A stretch of DNA of 64,000 bases, from assembly GCA_040398525.1 (NCBI GenBank), contig JBBATY010000003.1, positions 127,915 to 191,914 of the forward strand, read 5' to 3'. Shown here piece by piece: positions 1 through 7,630 of the stretch (position 1 is the stretch's first letter; each line of letters starts with the position of its first letter). This stretch comes from VFMC01 sp040398525. Its GTDB lineage: Bacteria > Actinomycetota > Acidimicrobiia > Acidimicrobiales > Ilumatobacteraceae. The translations under genes were made by a program, and so were the position numbers. Below the pieces are notes generated by a model, which was not told where the DNA came from, made no database searches, and saw only the letters and a program-made list of their open reading frames with translations.

Positions 1-645
1 TCGTCGAGCTGTTCCGTCAACGGCACTCCGGCCACAGTGCCGGTCACCGAGGATGCCCGCATCGCACCGGAGAGCGTGTACGCCGAGAGCAAGGCGATGG
101 TCGAGAAGATCCTCGGCTGGTACGGGATCACCCGCGGGCTGCGCTCGGTGAGCCTGCGCTACTTCAACGCAGCCGGCGCCAGCGCGGATGCGTTGATCGG
201 CGAGGACTGGACCTACTCGATCAACCTCGTGCCCGTGGTGATGAAAGCCACCCTCGGCCAGCGGCCAGCGGTGCAGGTGTTCGGCACCGACTACCCGACG
301 CCCGACGGCACGTGCATCCGCGACTACATCCATGTCGACGACCTCGCCGATGCGCACGTGAAGGCGCTCGGTTACCTCGCCGCCGGCGGCTCGACCACCA
401 GCCTCAATGTCGGCACCGGTGTGGGAAGCAGCGTGCTCGACGTGATCCGCGCCACCGAGCGCATCAGCGGTCGGCCCGTCCCCTACGAGATCGTCGGCAG
501 GCGCGCTGGCGACGCGGTGGCCACCTACGCCGACCCGACCCGCATCGCGGCCGTGCTCGGCTGGCACGCCACCCGCGACCTCGACGACATCATCGCCACC
601 GCCTGGCGATGGCACAGCACCCACCTCGACGGCTACGGCGCCTGA
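1..645 (+). CDS. galE: UDP-glucose 4-epimerase, C-terminal part (5' end outside window)
   Basis: The frame is open from base 1, so the gene starts upstream; 214 residues are visible. It is an extended SDR that interconverts UDP-glucose and UDP-galactose using bound NAD. The visible part opens with the SSSCSV strand that carries the catalytic Ser region, followed by the catalytic Tyr-x-x-x-Lys (Y27 and K31 counted from base 1, in VYAESK). Next come the GalE-typical RYFNAAGA, a substrate-binding stretch ending VQVFGTDYPTPDGTCIRDYIH, and LNVGTG. About 40% of a normal ~330-residue GalE is missing. A GTG at 37 would open an internal frame but is only a Val codon. Confidence is high for the family; the exact sugar specificity is inferred. 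Confidence 0.93.
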   Translation, partial: SSSCSVNGTPATVPVTEDARIAPESVYAESKAMVEKILGWYGITRGLRSVSLRYFNAAGASADALIGEDWTYSINLVPVVMKATLGQRPAVQVFGTDYPTPDGTCIRDYIHVDDLADAHVKALGYLAAGGSTTSLNVGTGVGSSVLDVIRATERISGRPVPYEIVGRRAGDAVATYADPTRIAAVLGWHATRDLDDIIATAWRWHSTHLDGYGA

Positions 646-667
646 GCCACCACCCGCCGACGAGGCA

Positions 668-1423
668 CTAGACCAGAGTCGACTTCTGCCGGTCGAGCCA
701 GCCGAGCAGCAACGCCACAGCGCGTGGGTCGTGGCGCAACCGGTGCCCTGCGCCGTCGAGCACCCGCAGCTCGGCGCTGCCGTGCGCTTCGGCCATCCGC
801 CGCGAGTCGACCGGCGGAACGCTCTCGTCGTCGGCGCCGTGCATCACCAGCATCGGCCGCGGCGCGAACCGCTGGGCGGCGTCGACCGGGCGGAAGCGGC
901 GGAACTCGCGGGCCCACTCGTCGAACACCTTGGGAAAGCCCGGGGTGCGGACCGCGCCGATCTCGCGGGCGTGTTCGAGGAAGCGCCGCGGCTGCTGGGC
1001 CCAGTCGTCGAAGTCGGCACGTGGCCCGAGCAACGCCGCACCGCGGATGCGCGGGTCGTCGGCCGCAACACACACGCACAGCGCCCCGCCGGTGTTGGTG
1101 CCGACCAGCCACACCCCAGTGGGAGCAGCCTCGGCGATGAGGTGGTCGATGGCCGCGCGCAGGTCGTCGACCCAGCCCTGCAGTGAGAAGTCACCCTCGC
1201 TCGTGCCACAGCCGCGGAAGGTGAACGTCATCGCCGCCCACCGCAGCTCGTTGGCGATGCGGTCGATCAGCTCGGGGAACGTCAGCGCGCTCTGGCGCGC
1301 GTCGAGCGGGCCCATCGGGAAGCCGTGGCAGAGGATCACACCCGGCAACGCGTCGTGCGCGCCGGCCGGCATCGACAGGTAGCGCGCCAGGCGCAGCCCG
1401 CCGGAGGTGAAGCTGCCGTTCAC
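668..1423 (-). CDS. alpha/beta hydrolase with a non-standard nucleophile elbow
   Basis: 251 residues with an alpha/beta-hydrolase fold: an oxyanion strand VILCHGFPMGP (about 29-39), an FRGCGTSEG turn (69-77), a nucleophile elbow, an acid in MHGADDESVP (D198/D199) and a terminal His in GAGH (H227). The elbow reads G108-T-N-T-G112, so the usual catalytic Ser of GxSxG is Asn110. Either the enzyme is not a classical Ser hydrolase or it has lost activity. It lies 7 bases downstream of the 74-residue gene at 1431-1655 on the same strand and is probably cotranscribed. The substrate is unknown. Confidence 0.8.
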   Translation of the reverse strand: MNGSFTSGGLRLARYLSMPAGAHDALPGVILCHGFPMGPLDARQSALTFPELIDRIANELRWAAMTFTFRGCGTSEGDFSLQGWVDDLRAAIDHLIAEAAPTGVWLVGTNTGGALCVCVAADDPRIRGAALLGPRADFDDWAQQPRRFLEHAREIGAVRTPGFPKVFDEWAREFRRFRPVDAAQRFAPRPMLVMHGADDESVPPVDSRRMAEAHGSAELRVLDGAGHRLRHDPRAVALLLGWLDRQKSTLV

Positions 1424-1430
1424 CGAGTGG

Positions 1431-1655
1431 TCAGGCTCGGGGCAGCCGGTGCCGGCGGCGCATCCCCGGCTCGGCCAGGGTGTAGCCGCGGTTGCGCGCC
1501 TCGGCGAGCGTGTCGGGCCCGAAGCACAGACCCACCCCGGCCTCGACGATCTCGTCGATGACCGCCACGTCGGTCCACGTGTCGAGGTCGTAGACGAGCT
1601 GTGTGCGCTTGTCGCCGAGGAAGCGAGTGTGTTCGAAGCGGGACGGCCGTTCCAT
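1431..1655 (-). CDS. small conserved hypothetical protein (74 aa)
   Basis: A 74-residue reading frame beginning MERPSRFEHTRFLGDKRT and continuing with a VYDLDTWTD segment and an LCFGPDTLAEARNRGY segment, ending in an Arg-rich tail. It has protein-like composition, with no signal peptide or membrane span. It sits directly upstream of the alpha/beta hydrolase (7-base gap) and diverges from the DinB-fold gene at 1744. No strong Shine-Dalgarno precedes the ATG at 1655. A longer frame upstream is open but crosses the neighbouring gene and is rejected. The function is not recognised. Confidence 0.6.
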   Translation of the reverse strand: MERPSRFEHTRFLGDKRTQLVYDLDTWTDVAVIDEIVEAGVGLCFGPDTLAEARNRGYTLAEPGMRRRHRLPRA

Positions 1656-1743
1656 GGAGGTCGACGTTACCGGGTGGCGCCCGGCCCGTGCATGGTCCCA
1701 CGACTTGGCTACCGTCGGGTCCACCCGATCAGGAGGCTGCGCC

Positions 1744-2553
1744 ATGGCGATCCCCACCGACACCATCGACACACTCGTCGAAACCTGGACCTCGCTCACC
1801 GAGCTGTGCGCAGGCCTCACCGAGGAGCAGTGGAAGACCCCGACCGTGCTGCCCGGGTGGACCGTGCAGGACAACCTGTCGCACATCATCGGCACCGAGC
1901 GGGCGCTGCAGGGCCTGCCGTCGACCGAGCACCGCGCGGCCTCGCTCGACCACACCCGCAACCCGATCGGCGTCGCCAACGAGCACGAGGTCGACAGCCG
2001 GCGCCAGCTCCCCGGCGCCGCAGTGCTGGCGGAGTGGCGCGACACCATGGCCCTGCGCATCGAGACGCTCCGATCGGCCGACGACACGTACTTCGACGAG
2101 CCGGCGATGACACCGACCGGACCGGGCACCCGCGCCGACTTCTTGCACATCAGGGTGCTCGACTGCTGGGCCCACGAGCAGGACATCCGCCAGGCGCTCG
2201 GCATCCCGGGCAACAACGGCTCGACCAGCGCGGCGCACACGATCGACCGGCTGATCCGCACCCTGCCGATCGTGATCGGCAAGCGGGCGGGCACACCGGA
2301 GGGTGGCGCAGTGCGCTTCGAGCTCACCGGACCAGTGCAGCGCGACCTCACGTACGAGGTGCGCGAGGGTCGGGCCGGCCAGGTCGACAACCCGTCTGCC
2401 GCGCCGCTCGCCACGCTGCGCATGGACAGCGACACCTTCGCGTGCCTCGCCCTCGGTCGCCGACCGGGTGCTGCGCTGAGCGCCTCGGTCGAGATCAGCG
2501 GCGACGTCGAGCTCGGCGAGCGCTGCCGCGACCAGCTGAACATGATGATCTGA
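1744..2553 (+). CDS. maleylpyruvate isomerase-family mycothiol-dependent protein (DinB fold)
   Basis: 269 residues of the MDMPI/DinB-2 four-helix fold. The N-terminal metal-binding helices are visible in PGWTVQDNLSHIIGTE (His about 40) and in DCWAHEQDIRQALG (about 140), the two His-containing motifs of this family. The remainder resembles the C-terminal MDMPI domain. Family members use mycothiol, the actinobacterial thiol, for isomerisation or conjugation; the substrate here is unknown. The start ATG at 1744 is chosen because AGGAGG lies at 1732-1737; the longer open frame from 1603 has no such signal. A TACCGT at about 1711 could be the -10 box of its leadered transcript. Confidence 0.85.
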   Translation: MAIPTDTIDTLVETWTSLTELCAGLTEEQWKTPTVLPGWTVQDNLSHIIGTERALQGLPSTEHRAASLDHTRNPIGVANEHEVDSRRQLPGAAVLAEWRDTMALRIETLRSADDTYFDEPAMTPTGPGTRADFLHIRVLDCWAHEQDIRQALGIPGNNGSTSAAHTIDRLIRTLPIVIGKRAGTPEGGAVRFELTGPVQRDLTYEVREGRAGQVDNPSAAPLATLRMDSDTFACLALGRRPGAALSASVEISGDVELGERCRDQLNMMI

Positions 2554-2582
2554 GCGCGCCCGGAGCGCGCCGGCGGCGAACG

Positions 2583-3035
2583 TCAGAGGTCGAGCGCCTT
2601 CGGCCCGACGGCCCCGATGGCTTCGAAGTAGGCGAGGTGCGCATCGACCACATACACCACGTCGACGTCGTCGAGCAGTTGCACGCCGTTGCGCTCGGCT
2701 TCGGCCAACAGATAGGCGGTGAGGTCGTCCTCGCCGACGATGACGAGGTCGGAGATGTCCTGGCGGCGGTCGACCACGTTGGTCGGCTGCAGGCCCTTGG
2801 CATGGAGCCAGCGCATGTGGAAGGTGAGCAGCTGCTCGAGCTCGGCCGGGGTGAGACGGGCTTGGCTCTCCGTCGGCAGGTATTCGGCGACGAACTCGAC
2901 GGCCTCGTCGACCACGTAGACCGACCGCGGCGCGACGGCGTCGAGGCGGTGCGCCTCGCGCCCGACGACGCCGGCCGCGATGGCGAACGTCACGACAGCG
3001 GCGAGGGCGAGGAACACCCAGGTGATCGGCTCCAT
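2583..3035 (-). CDS. hypothetical protein with one N-terminal membrane segment
   Basis: 150 residues. Residues about 5-24 (WVFLALAAVVTFAIAAGVVG) form one membrane helix; the remaining ~125 residues are a soluble, presumably cytoplasmic domain with an acidic, helix-forming pattern and DDVDVVYVVDAHLAYFEAIG near the end. The domain looks like a conserved actinobacterial hypothetical, but I cannot name it. A TAGGCT hexamer (3047-3042, minus strand) lies six bases before the ATG, suggesting a leaderless transcript. The terminator of the next gene upstream (3067-3095) separates it from that gene. Confidence 0.7.
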   Translation of the reverse strand: MEPITWVFLALAAVVTFAIAAGVVGREAHRLDAVAPRSVYVVDEAVEFVAEYLPTESQARLTPAELEQLLTFHMRWLHAKGLQPTNVVDRRQDISDLVIVGEDDLTAYLLAEAERNGVQLLDDVDVVYVVDAHLAYFEAIGAVGPKALDL

Positions 3036-3066
3036 GGAGCGAGCCTACCGACGAGTGGAAAACGAC

Positions 3067-3095
3067 GAGAGGCCGGGCACCAGGCCCGGCCTCTC
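3067..3095 (-). terminator. intrinsic terminator of the acyl-CoA dehydrogenase gene
   Basis: A perfect 12-base-pair stem (3067-3078 with 3084-3095, GAGAGGCCGGGC against its complement) with a five-base loop, followed on the minus strand by GTCGTTTTCC. It lies 28 bases past the stop codon of the minus-strand gene at 3123-4238 and upstream of the gene at 2583-3035. Confidence 0.85.
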
Positions 3096-3122
3096 GCAGA
3101 TCGACGCCGCTCGGGCGATCGG

Positions 3123-4238
3123 TCAGATGCCGATGCGCTGGGCGAGCAGCTCGCGGTGGTAGGTCGGGTCGCCGAACAGCAGCTCGGACGACTTGGCCCG
3201 CTTGAAGTAGAGGTGTGCCGGGTGCTCCCAGGTGAAGCCGATGCCACCGTGGATCTGGATGTTCTCGGCAGCGGCGTGGAAGTAGGCCTCCGAGCAGTAG
3301 GCCTTGGCCAGCGAGGCCACCGACGGCAGCTCGTCGTTCAGCTCGGCTGCGCACCACATGCCGTAGTACGCCGCGCTCTTGGCCGACTCGACCTCGAGCA
3401 GCATGTCGGCGCACTTGTGCTTGATGGCCTGGAACGAACCGATCGGACGGCCGAACTGGACGCGCACCTTGGCGTACTCGACCGCCATCTCGAGCACCTT
3501 CTGGGCGCCACCGACCTGCTCGGCGGCGAGGGCCACCGCAGCGAGGTCGAGGACCTTGCCGAGCACGTTCCAGCCCTCACCCTCGGTGCCGAGCAACGTG
3601 GCCGGGGTGTTGGCGAACTCGAGCTTGGCCTGCTTGCGGGTCTGGTCCATCGTGCTGAGCGCCGTGCGGGTGAGGCCAGCAGCGTCGCCGGCGACGGTGA
3701 ACAGGCTCACGCCCTTGCCGGTGCGGGCAGCGACGATGATCAGGTTGGCGGTGTGGCCGTCGAGCACGAACATCTTCGTGCCGTTGAGCGTCCAGCCGTC
3801 GCCCGAGGCCGAGGCCTCCATCGTGACGCCGCTCTCGTCCCACTTGCCCGAGGGCTCGGTGTAGGCGAGCGTGGCGATGGTCTCGCCGCTGGCGATGCCC
3901 GGCAGGTGGGCGGCCTGAGCGGCGCTGTCGCCGCTGTGGATGAGGGTCTGGCCGGCGAGCACGACGGTCGAGAAGAACGGTGCGCACAGCAGGGCGCGGC
4001 CCATCTCCTCGAGCACGATGCCGAGCTCGACAAAGCCGAAGCCGGAGCCACCGTGCTCCTCGGGCACGACGAGGCCCTGGAGGCCCATCTGCTCGGCCAT
4101 CTGGCTCCACACGGCGGCGTCGAAGCCGGCCTCGGTCTCCATCTGCTCGCGCACGGCGGTCTCGGCGCTCTTGGCGTCGAGGAACTGGCGCACGGTCTTG
4201 CGCAGCTCTTCTTGTTCTTCGGTGAAGGCAAAGTTCAT
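3123..4238 (-). CDS. acyl-CoA dehydrogenase family protein
   Basis: 371 residues covering the N-terminal helical, middle beta and C-terminal helical domains of the FAD-dependent acyl-CoA dehydrogenase fold. Visible family motifs are the VVPEEHGGSGFGFVELGIVLEEMGR segment (split here as VVPEEHGG and GFGFVELG), AYTEPSGKWDE before the flavin-binding middle domain, VQFGRPIGSFQAIKHKCADM, and the C-terminal IQIHGGIGFTWEHPAH with LYFKRAKSSELLFG. These C-terminal motifs resemble actinobacterial FadE paralogues used in sterol or CoA-ester breakdown; the substrate is not deducible. CAGACT lies six bases before the ATG, suggesting a leaderless mRNA. It stands alone and ends in the terminator at 3067-3095. 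Confidence 0.92.
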   Translation of the reverse strand: MNFAFTEEQEELRKTVRQFLDAKSAETAVREQMETEAGFDAAVWSQMAEQMGLQGLVVPEEHGGSGFGFVELGIVLEEMGRALLCAPFFSTVVLAGQTLIHSGDSAAQAAHLPGIASGETIATLAYTEPSGKWDESGVTMEASASGDGWTLNGTKMFVLDGHTANLIIVAARTGKGVSLFTVAGDAAGLTRTALSTMDQTRKQAKLEFANTPATLLGTEGEGWNVLGKVLDLAAVALAAEQVGGAQKVLEMAVEYAKVRVQFGRPIGSFQAIKHKCADMLLEVESAKSAAYYGMWCAAELNDELPSVASLAKAYCSEAYFHAAAENIQIHGGIGFTWEHPAHLYFKRAKSSELLFGDPTYHRELLAQRIGI

Positions 4239-4281
4239 GGCGCAAGTCTGCCGCTGCGACCCGTTGCCCGTCGAACCGACA

Positions 4282-4301
4282 TGTGTACGCTTGTGTACAC
4301 A
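4282..4301 (+). promoter_or_regulatory. operator/promoter of the Phd-VapC toxin-antitoxin pair
   Basis: TGTGTAC occurs at 4282-4288 and again inside the perfect palindrome TGTGTACACA at 4292-4301, which ends on the first base of the antitoxin ATG. TACGCT at 4286-4291 can serve as the -10 box. An antitoxin bound here would block its own promoter, the usual autoregulation of such pairs (inference). Confidence 0.6.
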
Positions 4302-4591
4302 TGATCGGCATCCGAGAGCTCCGGGGCGACCTGGCCGCCCACATCCGCCGAGCGGCCGCCGGCGAAGCGACCGTCGTCAGCGTCGGTGGCCGCCCCGCCG
4401 CGGTGCTCGCTCCGCTCACGACCCTCCCTGCGGTGAGCGGTGAGGCCGCCAGCGAACCTCATCTCTCGCCGCTCGTCGCGTCGGGCGCGGTGCTGCCACC
4501 GCGACGCACCGACGGCAAGCTCCCGACGGGCACGGTGAGCGTCTGGGGCACCGTGCGCCTCGACCGGCTGCTCGCCGAGATCCGCGGCTGA
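4301..4591 (+). CDS. Phd/YefM-type antitoxin
   Basis: 96 residues starting MIGIRELRGDLAAHIRRAAAG, the typical N-terminal DNA-binding strand and helices of Phd/YefM antitoxins, followed by ATVVSVGGRPAAVLAPL. The C-terminal half is less ordered and ends with VRLDRLLAEIRG, the part expected to wrap the toxin. The ATG at 4301 is chosen over the in-frame start at 4283 because the family begins at this Met-Ile and the palindromic operator lies immediately upstream. Six bases separate it from the PIN toxin gene. The role is to neutralise the toxin and repress the operon. Confidence 0.88.
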   Translation: MIGIRELRGDLAAHIRRAAAGEATVVSVGGRPAAVLAPLTTLPAVSGEAASEPHLSPLVASGAVLPPRRTDGKLPTGTVSVWGTVRLDRLLAEIRG

Positions 4592-4597
4592 CCGGCG

Positions 4598-5002
4598 ATG
4601 ACGGTCTACCTCGACGCCAGCGCCCTCGTGGCCGCCCACCTCGACACCCCGGCCCGTCGGGTGGTGCTCGACGCACTGGCGCGCAGCCCCGAGTGGTGCA
4701 GCAGCGGCCTGACCCTGATGGAGTCGCTCGCGTTGATCGATCGGGTGGTCGACGAGCCCTTGTTGCGCAGCGACCTCGAAGACCTCGTGCGCCTCACCTG
4801 GGACCGTGTGGCCATCGTGCCCGTCGACCAGCGCTGCCTCGACCGGGCCGCCACCTTGATGCGCGAGCAGCCCCTGCGACTCAGTGATGCCCTGCACCTG
4901 GCGGCCGCCGATCGGCTGCCGCGGCCGCTCGCCTTCGTCACCTTCGATCCCGGCCAGATCCCGGTGGCGATGGCCCTCGGCTTCGACGTCATCAGCACCT
5001 GA
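4598..5002 (+). CDS. vapC: PIN-domain toxin, VapC family
   Basis: 134 residues of a complete PIN domain, a Mg-dependent ribonuclease fold. The acidic quartet is visible: D6 (YLDASAL), E42 (LMESLAL), D97 (LSDALHLAAA) and D117 (FVTFDPGQ). VapC toxins cleave tRNA or rRNA to stop growth when the antitoxin is degraded. It directly follows the Phd-type antitoxin (six-base gap), forming a type II toxin-antitoxin operon. The gene is full length with all catalytic residues, so it is probably functional. Confidence 0.92.
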   Translation: MTVYLDASALVAAHLDTPARRVVLDALARSPEWCSSGLTLMESLALIDRVVDEPLLRSDLEDLVRLTWDRVAIVPVDQRCLDRAATLMREQPLRLSDALHLAAADRLPRPLAFVTFDPGQIPVAMALGFDVIST

Positions 5003-5034
5003 CGACCGGCGGCTCGATCGGGCAGACTGGGGAG

Positions 5035-5649
5035 ATGACGACGCTGCACTGGGCCGACGGCCGCCTCGAGATCCACCGGGTGGTGGTCGGTCCGTACGAC
5101 AACAACGTGTTCGTGCTGCGCTGCCGCCACACCGGCGAGTCGGTGCTCATCGACGCCGCCAACGAGCACGAGCGCCTGCTCGAGCTGTGCCAGCGACTGA
5201 ACGTGCGCCGCGTGCTCGAGACCCACGGCCACTGGGACCACATCGGCGCTGTGCCGGCGATGCGCGAGGCCGGCTACGAGGTCGCCGTCACCAGCCTGGA
5301 CGCGCCCATGCTGAAAGATGTCGGCTACGACGTGTTCCTCGACGACGCCGAGGTGATCGAGGTCGGTCGAGTGCGCCTGCACGCCATCCACAACCCGGGC
5401 CACACGCCAGGCTCGATCTCGTTCCTGGTCGAGGGGTCGCCGGTGCTGTTCAGCGGCGACACCCTGTTCCCCGGCGGCCCCGGCAACACCTCGTTCGAGG
5501 GCGGCGACTTCGCCACCATCATCGACTCGCTCGACAACCGCCTGTTCACCCTGCCCGCCAACACCGTGGTGATGCCCGGCCACGGGGTCGACACCACCAT
5601 CGGCACCGAACGGCCGCACCTGGCCGAGTGGGTCGCCCGTGGCTGGTGA
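5035..5649 (+). CDS. MBL-fold metallo-hydrolase (glyoxalase II-like)
   Basis: 204 residues of a metallo-beta-lactamase fold. The metal motif THGHWDH (about 63-69) is followed by HNPGHTPGS (about 118-126), the GDTLF strand and a final MPGHG, so the usual dinuclear metal ligands are all present. Such proteins hydrolyse thioesters or related small substrates; the exact substrate is unknown. CAGACT lies six bases before the ATG, with GGGGAG in between, so either a leaderless or a Shine-Dalgarno start is possible. The gene overlaps the next one by 11 bases, implying coupled translation. Confidence 0.88.
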   Translation: MTTLHWADGRLEIHRVVVGPYDNNVFVLRCRHTGESVLIDAANEHERLLELCQRLNVRRVLETHGHWDHIGAVPAMREAGYEVAVTSLDAPMLKDVGYDVFLDDAEVIEVGRVRLHAIHNPGHTPGSISFLVEGSPVLFSGDTLFPGGPGNTSFEGGDFATIIDSLDNRLFTLPANTVVMPGHGVDTTIGTERPHLAEWVARGW

Positions 5650-6031
5650 CCCACCGGCCGCGCTGCGCTACGACGAGCGCCCCGACGACACCACACCCGT
5701 CCACACCGAGCAGCTGCCCGACACCCCCACGCGCGACCGCAACATCGTCGCCACGGCATGGGTGGAGGCACCCGCGGAGTTGCTCGCCCTCGGTGACGAC
5801 CTGCCCGGCCGGCCGACGGCCACCTACAAGCGACGCATCGGTGAGTGGCTGCTGTGGCGGGCCGGCCCGGCGGTCGATGCCGACGCCCGCTACTGGGCCG
5901 CCGACCGCCGCGACCTCGCCCGGCAGATGACGTTTCGCCTCTTCGCCGACGGCACCGGTGACGGCGTGGGCCCCAGCGGCCAGCGCCACACCCGCTTCCG
6001 CACCTGGAAAGAAGACCTCCTCGGACGCTGA
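5639..6031 (+). CDS. conserved hypothetical protein (130 aa)
   Basis: 130 residues with a GTG start that overlaps the end of the MBL hydrolase gene by 11 bases in another frame, so the two are translationally coupled. It is hydrophilic and rich in Asp and Arg. Recognisable stretches are RNIVATAWVEAPAELL, ATYKRRIGEWLLWRAGPA and a C-terminal RHTRFRTWKEDLLGR. It has no membrane span, Cys cluster or known domain. It looks like an actinobacterial conserved hypothetical. The function is unknown. Confidence 0.65.
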   Translation: MAGDPPAALRYDERPDDTTPVHTEQLPDTPTRDRNIVATAWVEAPAELLALGDDLPGRPTATYKRRIGEWLLWRAGPAVDADARYWAADRRDLARQMTFRLFADGTGDGVGPSGQRHTRFRTWKEDLLGR

Positions 6032-6039
6032 GGCGTGCC

Positions 6040-6480
6040 TCAGCTGCCCTGGCGCTCGCCGTCGACTGGAGGTACTTCATCGAGCCCGAGGATCACGGCC
6101 TCTTCGTAGAAGCTCCCAAGCGTTCCGCTCGTGATCGGAATCGGATCCTGCGCAGTGAGATTCTCGAACCAGACGGTGCCGAACTTCTCACGCATCAACA
6201 GCAGCGCCCCCGGGTTGGCACGGGTCCAGTCGGGGTCCTCGAGCAGACGTGATGCCGGCACCGAGGCATTCGGTGCCATGGATTCAAAGCCTGCCCGACG
6301 CACCTGAACCGGCCCCGACTCTTGACCATCGAGGAGCTTCACCTCGAACTCGACGCAGTCCGACACGATGCGGACAGTGCACTCCGACATGGTGTCGCCC
6401 CACGTGTCGAGGATGCTCGCGATGCAGGTGCCCACGATCGTTCCTGCGGCGCCTTCCGGATCTGGAGTCTCGTCAGCCAT
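6040..6480 (-). CDS. hypothetical protein; candidate partner/immunity gene of the exported effector
   Basis: 146 residues, acidic, with three cysteines in the first 45 residues and no signal peptide or membrane helix. It begins one base after the stop codon of the exported protein at 6482-7630, so the pair is almost certainly one transcript. The position (a small acidic cytoplasmic protein directly 3' of a secreted protein with a variable C-terminus) is that of an immunity protein in polymorphic toxin loci. That role is inference from layout; no known immunity family was recognised. Confidence 0.6.
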   Translation of the reverse strand: MADETPDPEGAAGTIVGTCIASILDTWGDTMSECTVRIVSDCVEFEVKLLDGQESGPVQVRRAGFESMAPNASVPASRLLEDPDWTRANPGALLLMREKFGTVWFENLTAQDPIPITSGTLGSFYEEAVILGLDEVPPVDGERQGS

Positions 6481-6481
6481 G

Positions 6482-7630
6482 TCAACTTCCTAGCAGGCAG
6501 GATCTCAGAATTGGGTTCTCCGCATAGGCGGTCTTCACCCTCCCTGTGTTCACCATCACAAAGACCTTGAATTGGGCTCGACCGCAGTTCAGCGGGTTCC
6601 TGGCATCGTGGTAATGCTGCGCATACTCGAACACGACCTGATTGCCCTTCACCGGCCTCGGCGTGCCATGGAGGATGACTGCGGCAACGTTGTCCCAGTA
6701 GTAGTACTCGCCGATATCCCACCCGAAATGACCCCGAAGCGCGGCGCCGAGTTCGGCGACGTGGTCCTTGCCGTATGTGTTGTTCCGGATGTGTCTCCAG
6801 CCGTGACCCCCCGCTCCAGCCACACCGCAGTTCATCACCACTCGCAAGGAGTAAGAACGGCCTTTCGCCGGTCGAATCGTTCGATTCCAGGTCATGATCT
6901 CGTGGAGGTCCCCGGTGAATCGATCGCACACTCCGAAAAAGCCGAAGTTCGGATCAGCCACGACGGGGTAGGCGGCGCCGCGATGGTCGAGTGTCTGGAC
7001 GAGAGTGACGCCGTCGATCCAATAGCTCGACGGCACGGCGTTGCCGTTGGCGTCAACTGCCCACGGCGGGGAAACGGTTACCAATGGCCTGCCATCGGCA
7101 CCCACGACCTCGGCCCCACCGGCCGATGTTGCGACGAGCACGGCCCCGACCGGCAACTGAAGATCGAAGCGGTACTCGGTTGGTGCGTCGGGGGCGTCGA
7201 TGACAACCAACACCTGCATCCGGCCCTCCTCCGTGGCCTGCGCAGCAAACGACACCGGCGCTTCATCCGACTCGTAGACAACCGCACCTGAATCGTCCAC
7301 CACCCCTTCATCGAGTCCGGCAAACCCAGGTTGCTCCACGCTGACCTCTCCGCGATCACTACCGAGCACCAATGGATCGGTCGGATCGGAGGGCAATTCA
7401 ACTTCACTGCCCGCTACGACAGCGACGAAGTTCTCGCCAGTGGCGGCCACCAGTACCGGGTCGGCCACCAACGAACCCGCTAACTCCAGGGCGTCGCCGG
7501 TCTCTGTCGCCACCACACCCTCGTCAGCCACAACGGGCGACACCACCCCGAGCGACATAGCAGCCAGACCTGCGATGACAACCAATGCCCGCCGACGAAT
7601 CGAACGACCCACCATCACACGAACCCCCAT
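6482..7630 (-). CDS. exported protein with shared YPVVADP module and variable C-terminal domain; putative effector
   Basis: 382 residues from the ATG at 7630 (a second ATG at 7615 is possible). A twin-Arg-containing positive region and the hydrophobic ALVVIAGLAAMSLGVV form a signal peptide, with cleavage likely near VVADEG. The middle domain ends with PPWAVDANGN and AAYPVVADPNFG; the same module occurs in the protein at 63450-64000. The last ~145 residues are unrelated to that paralogue and carry HGWRHIRNN, GKDHVAE and a terminal VNTGRVKTAYAENP. A His-rich core with a TGRVxTAY-like end resembles BECR-fold RNase toxins, but this is a weak resemblance. The in-frame extension to 7780 is rejected because it lacks exported-protein logic. 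Confidence 0.7.
   Translation of the reverse strand: MGVRVMVGRSIRRRALVVIAGLAAMSLGVVSPVVADEGVVATETGDALELAGSLVADPVLVAATGENFVAVVAGSEVELPSDPTDPLVLGSDRGEVSVEQPGFAGLDEGVVDDSGAVVYESDEAPVSFAAQATEEGRMQVLVVIDAPDAPTEYRFDLQLPVGAVLVATSAGGAEVVGADGRPLVTVSPPWAVDANGNAVPSSYWIDGVTLVQTLDHRGAAYPVVADPNFGFFGVCDRFTGDLHEIMTWNRTIRPAKGRSYSLRVVMNCGVAGAGGHGWRHIRNNTYGKDHVAELGAALRGHFGWDIGEYYYWDNVAAVILHGTPRPVKGNQVVFEYAQHYHDARNPLNCGRAQFKVFVMVNTGRVKTAYAENPILRSCLLGS

Noticed and set aside
1407..4304. A 965-codon plus-strand open frame spanning the hydrolase, DinB and acyl-CoA dehydrogenase genes
   Set aside because: It is the antisense/third-position shadow of well-supported genes at 1744-2553, 2583-3035 and 3123-4238; its composition is His/Arg/Gly-rich and it has no family resemblance.
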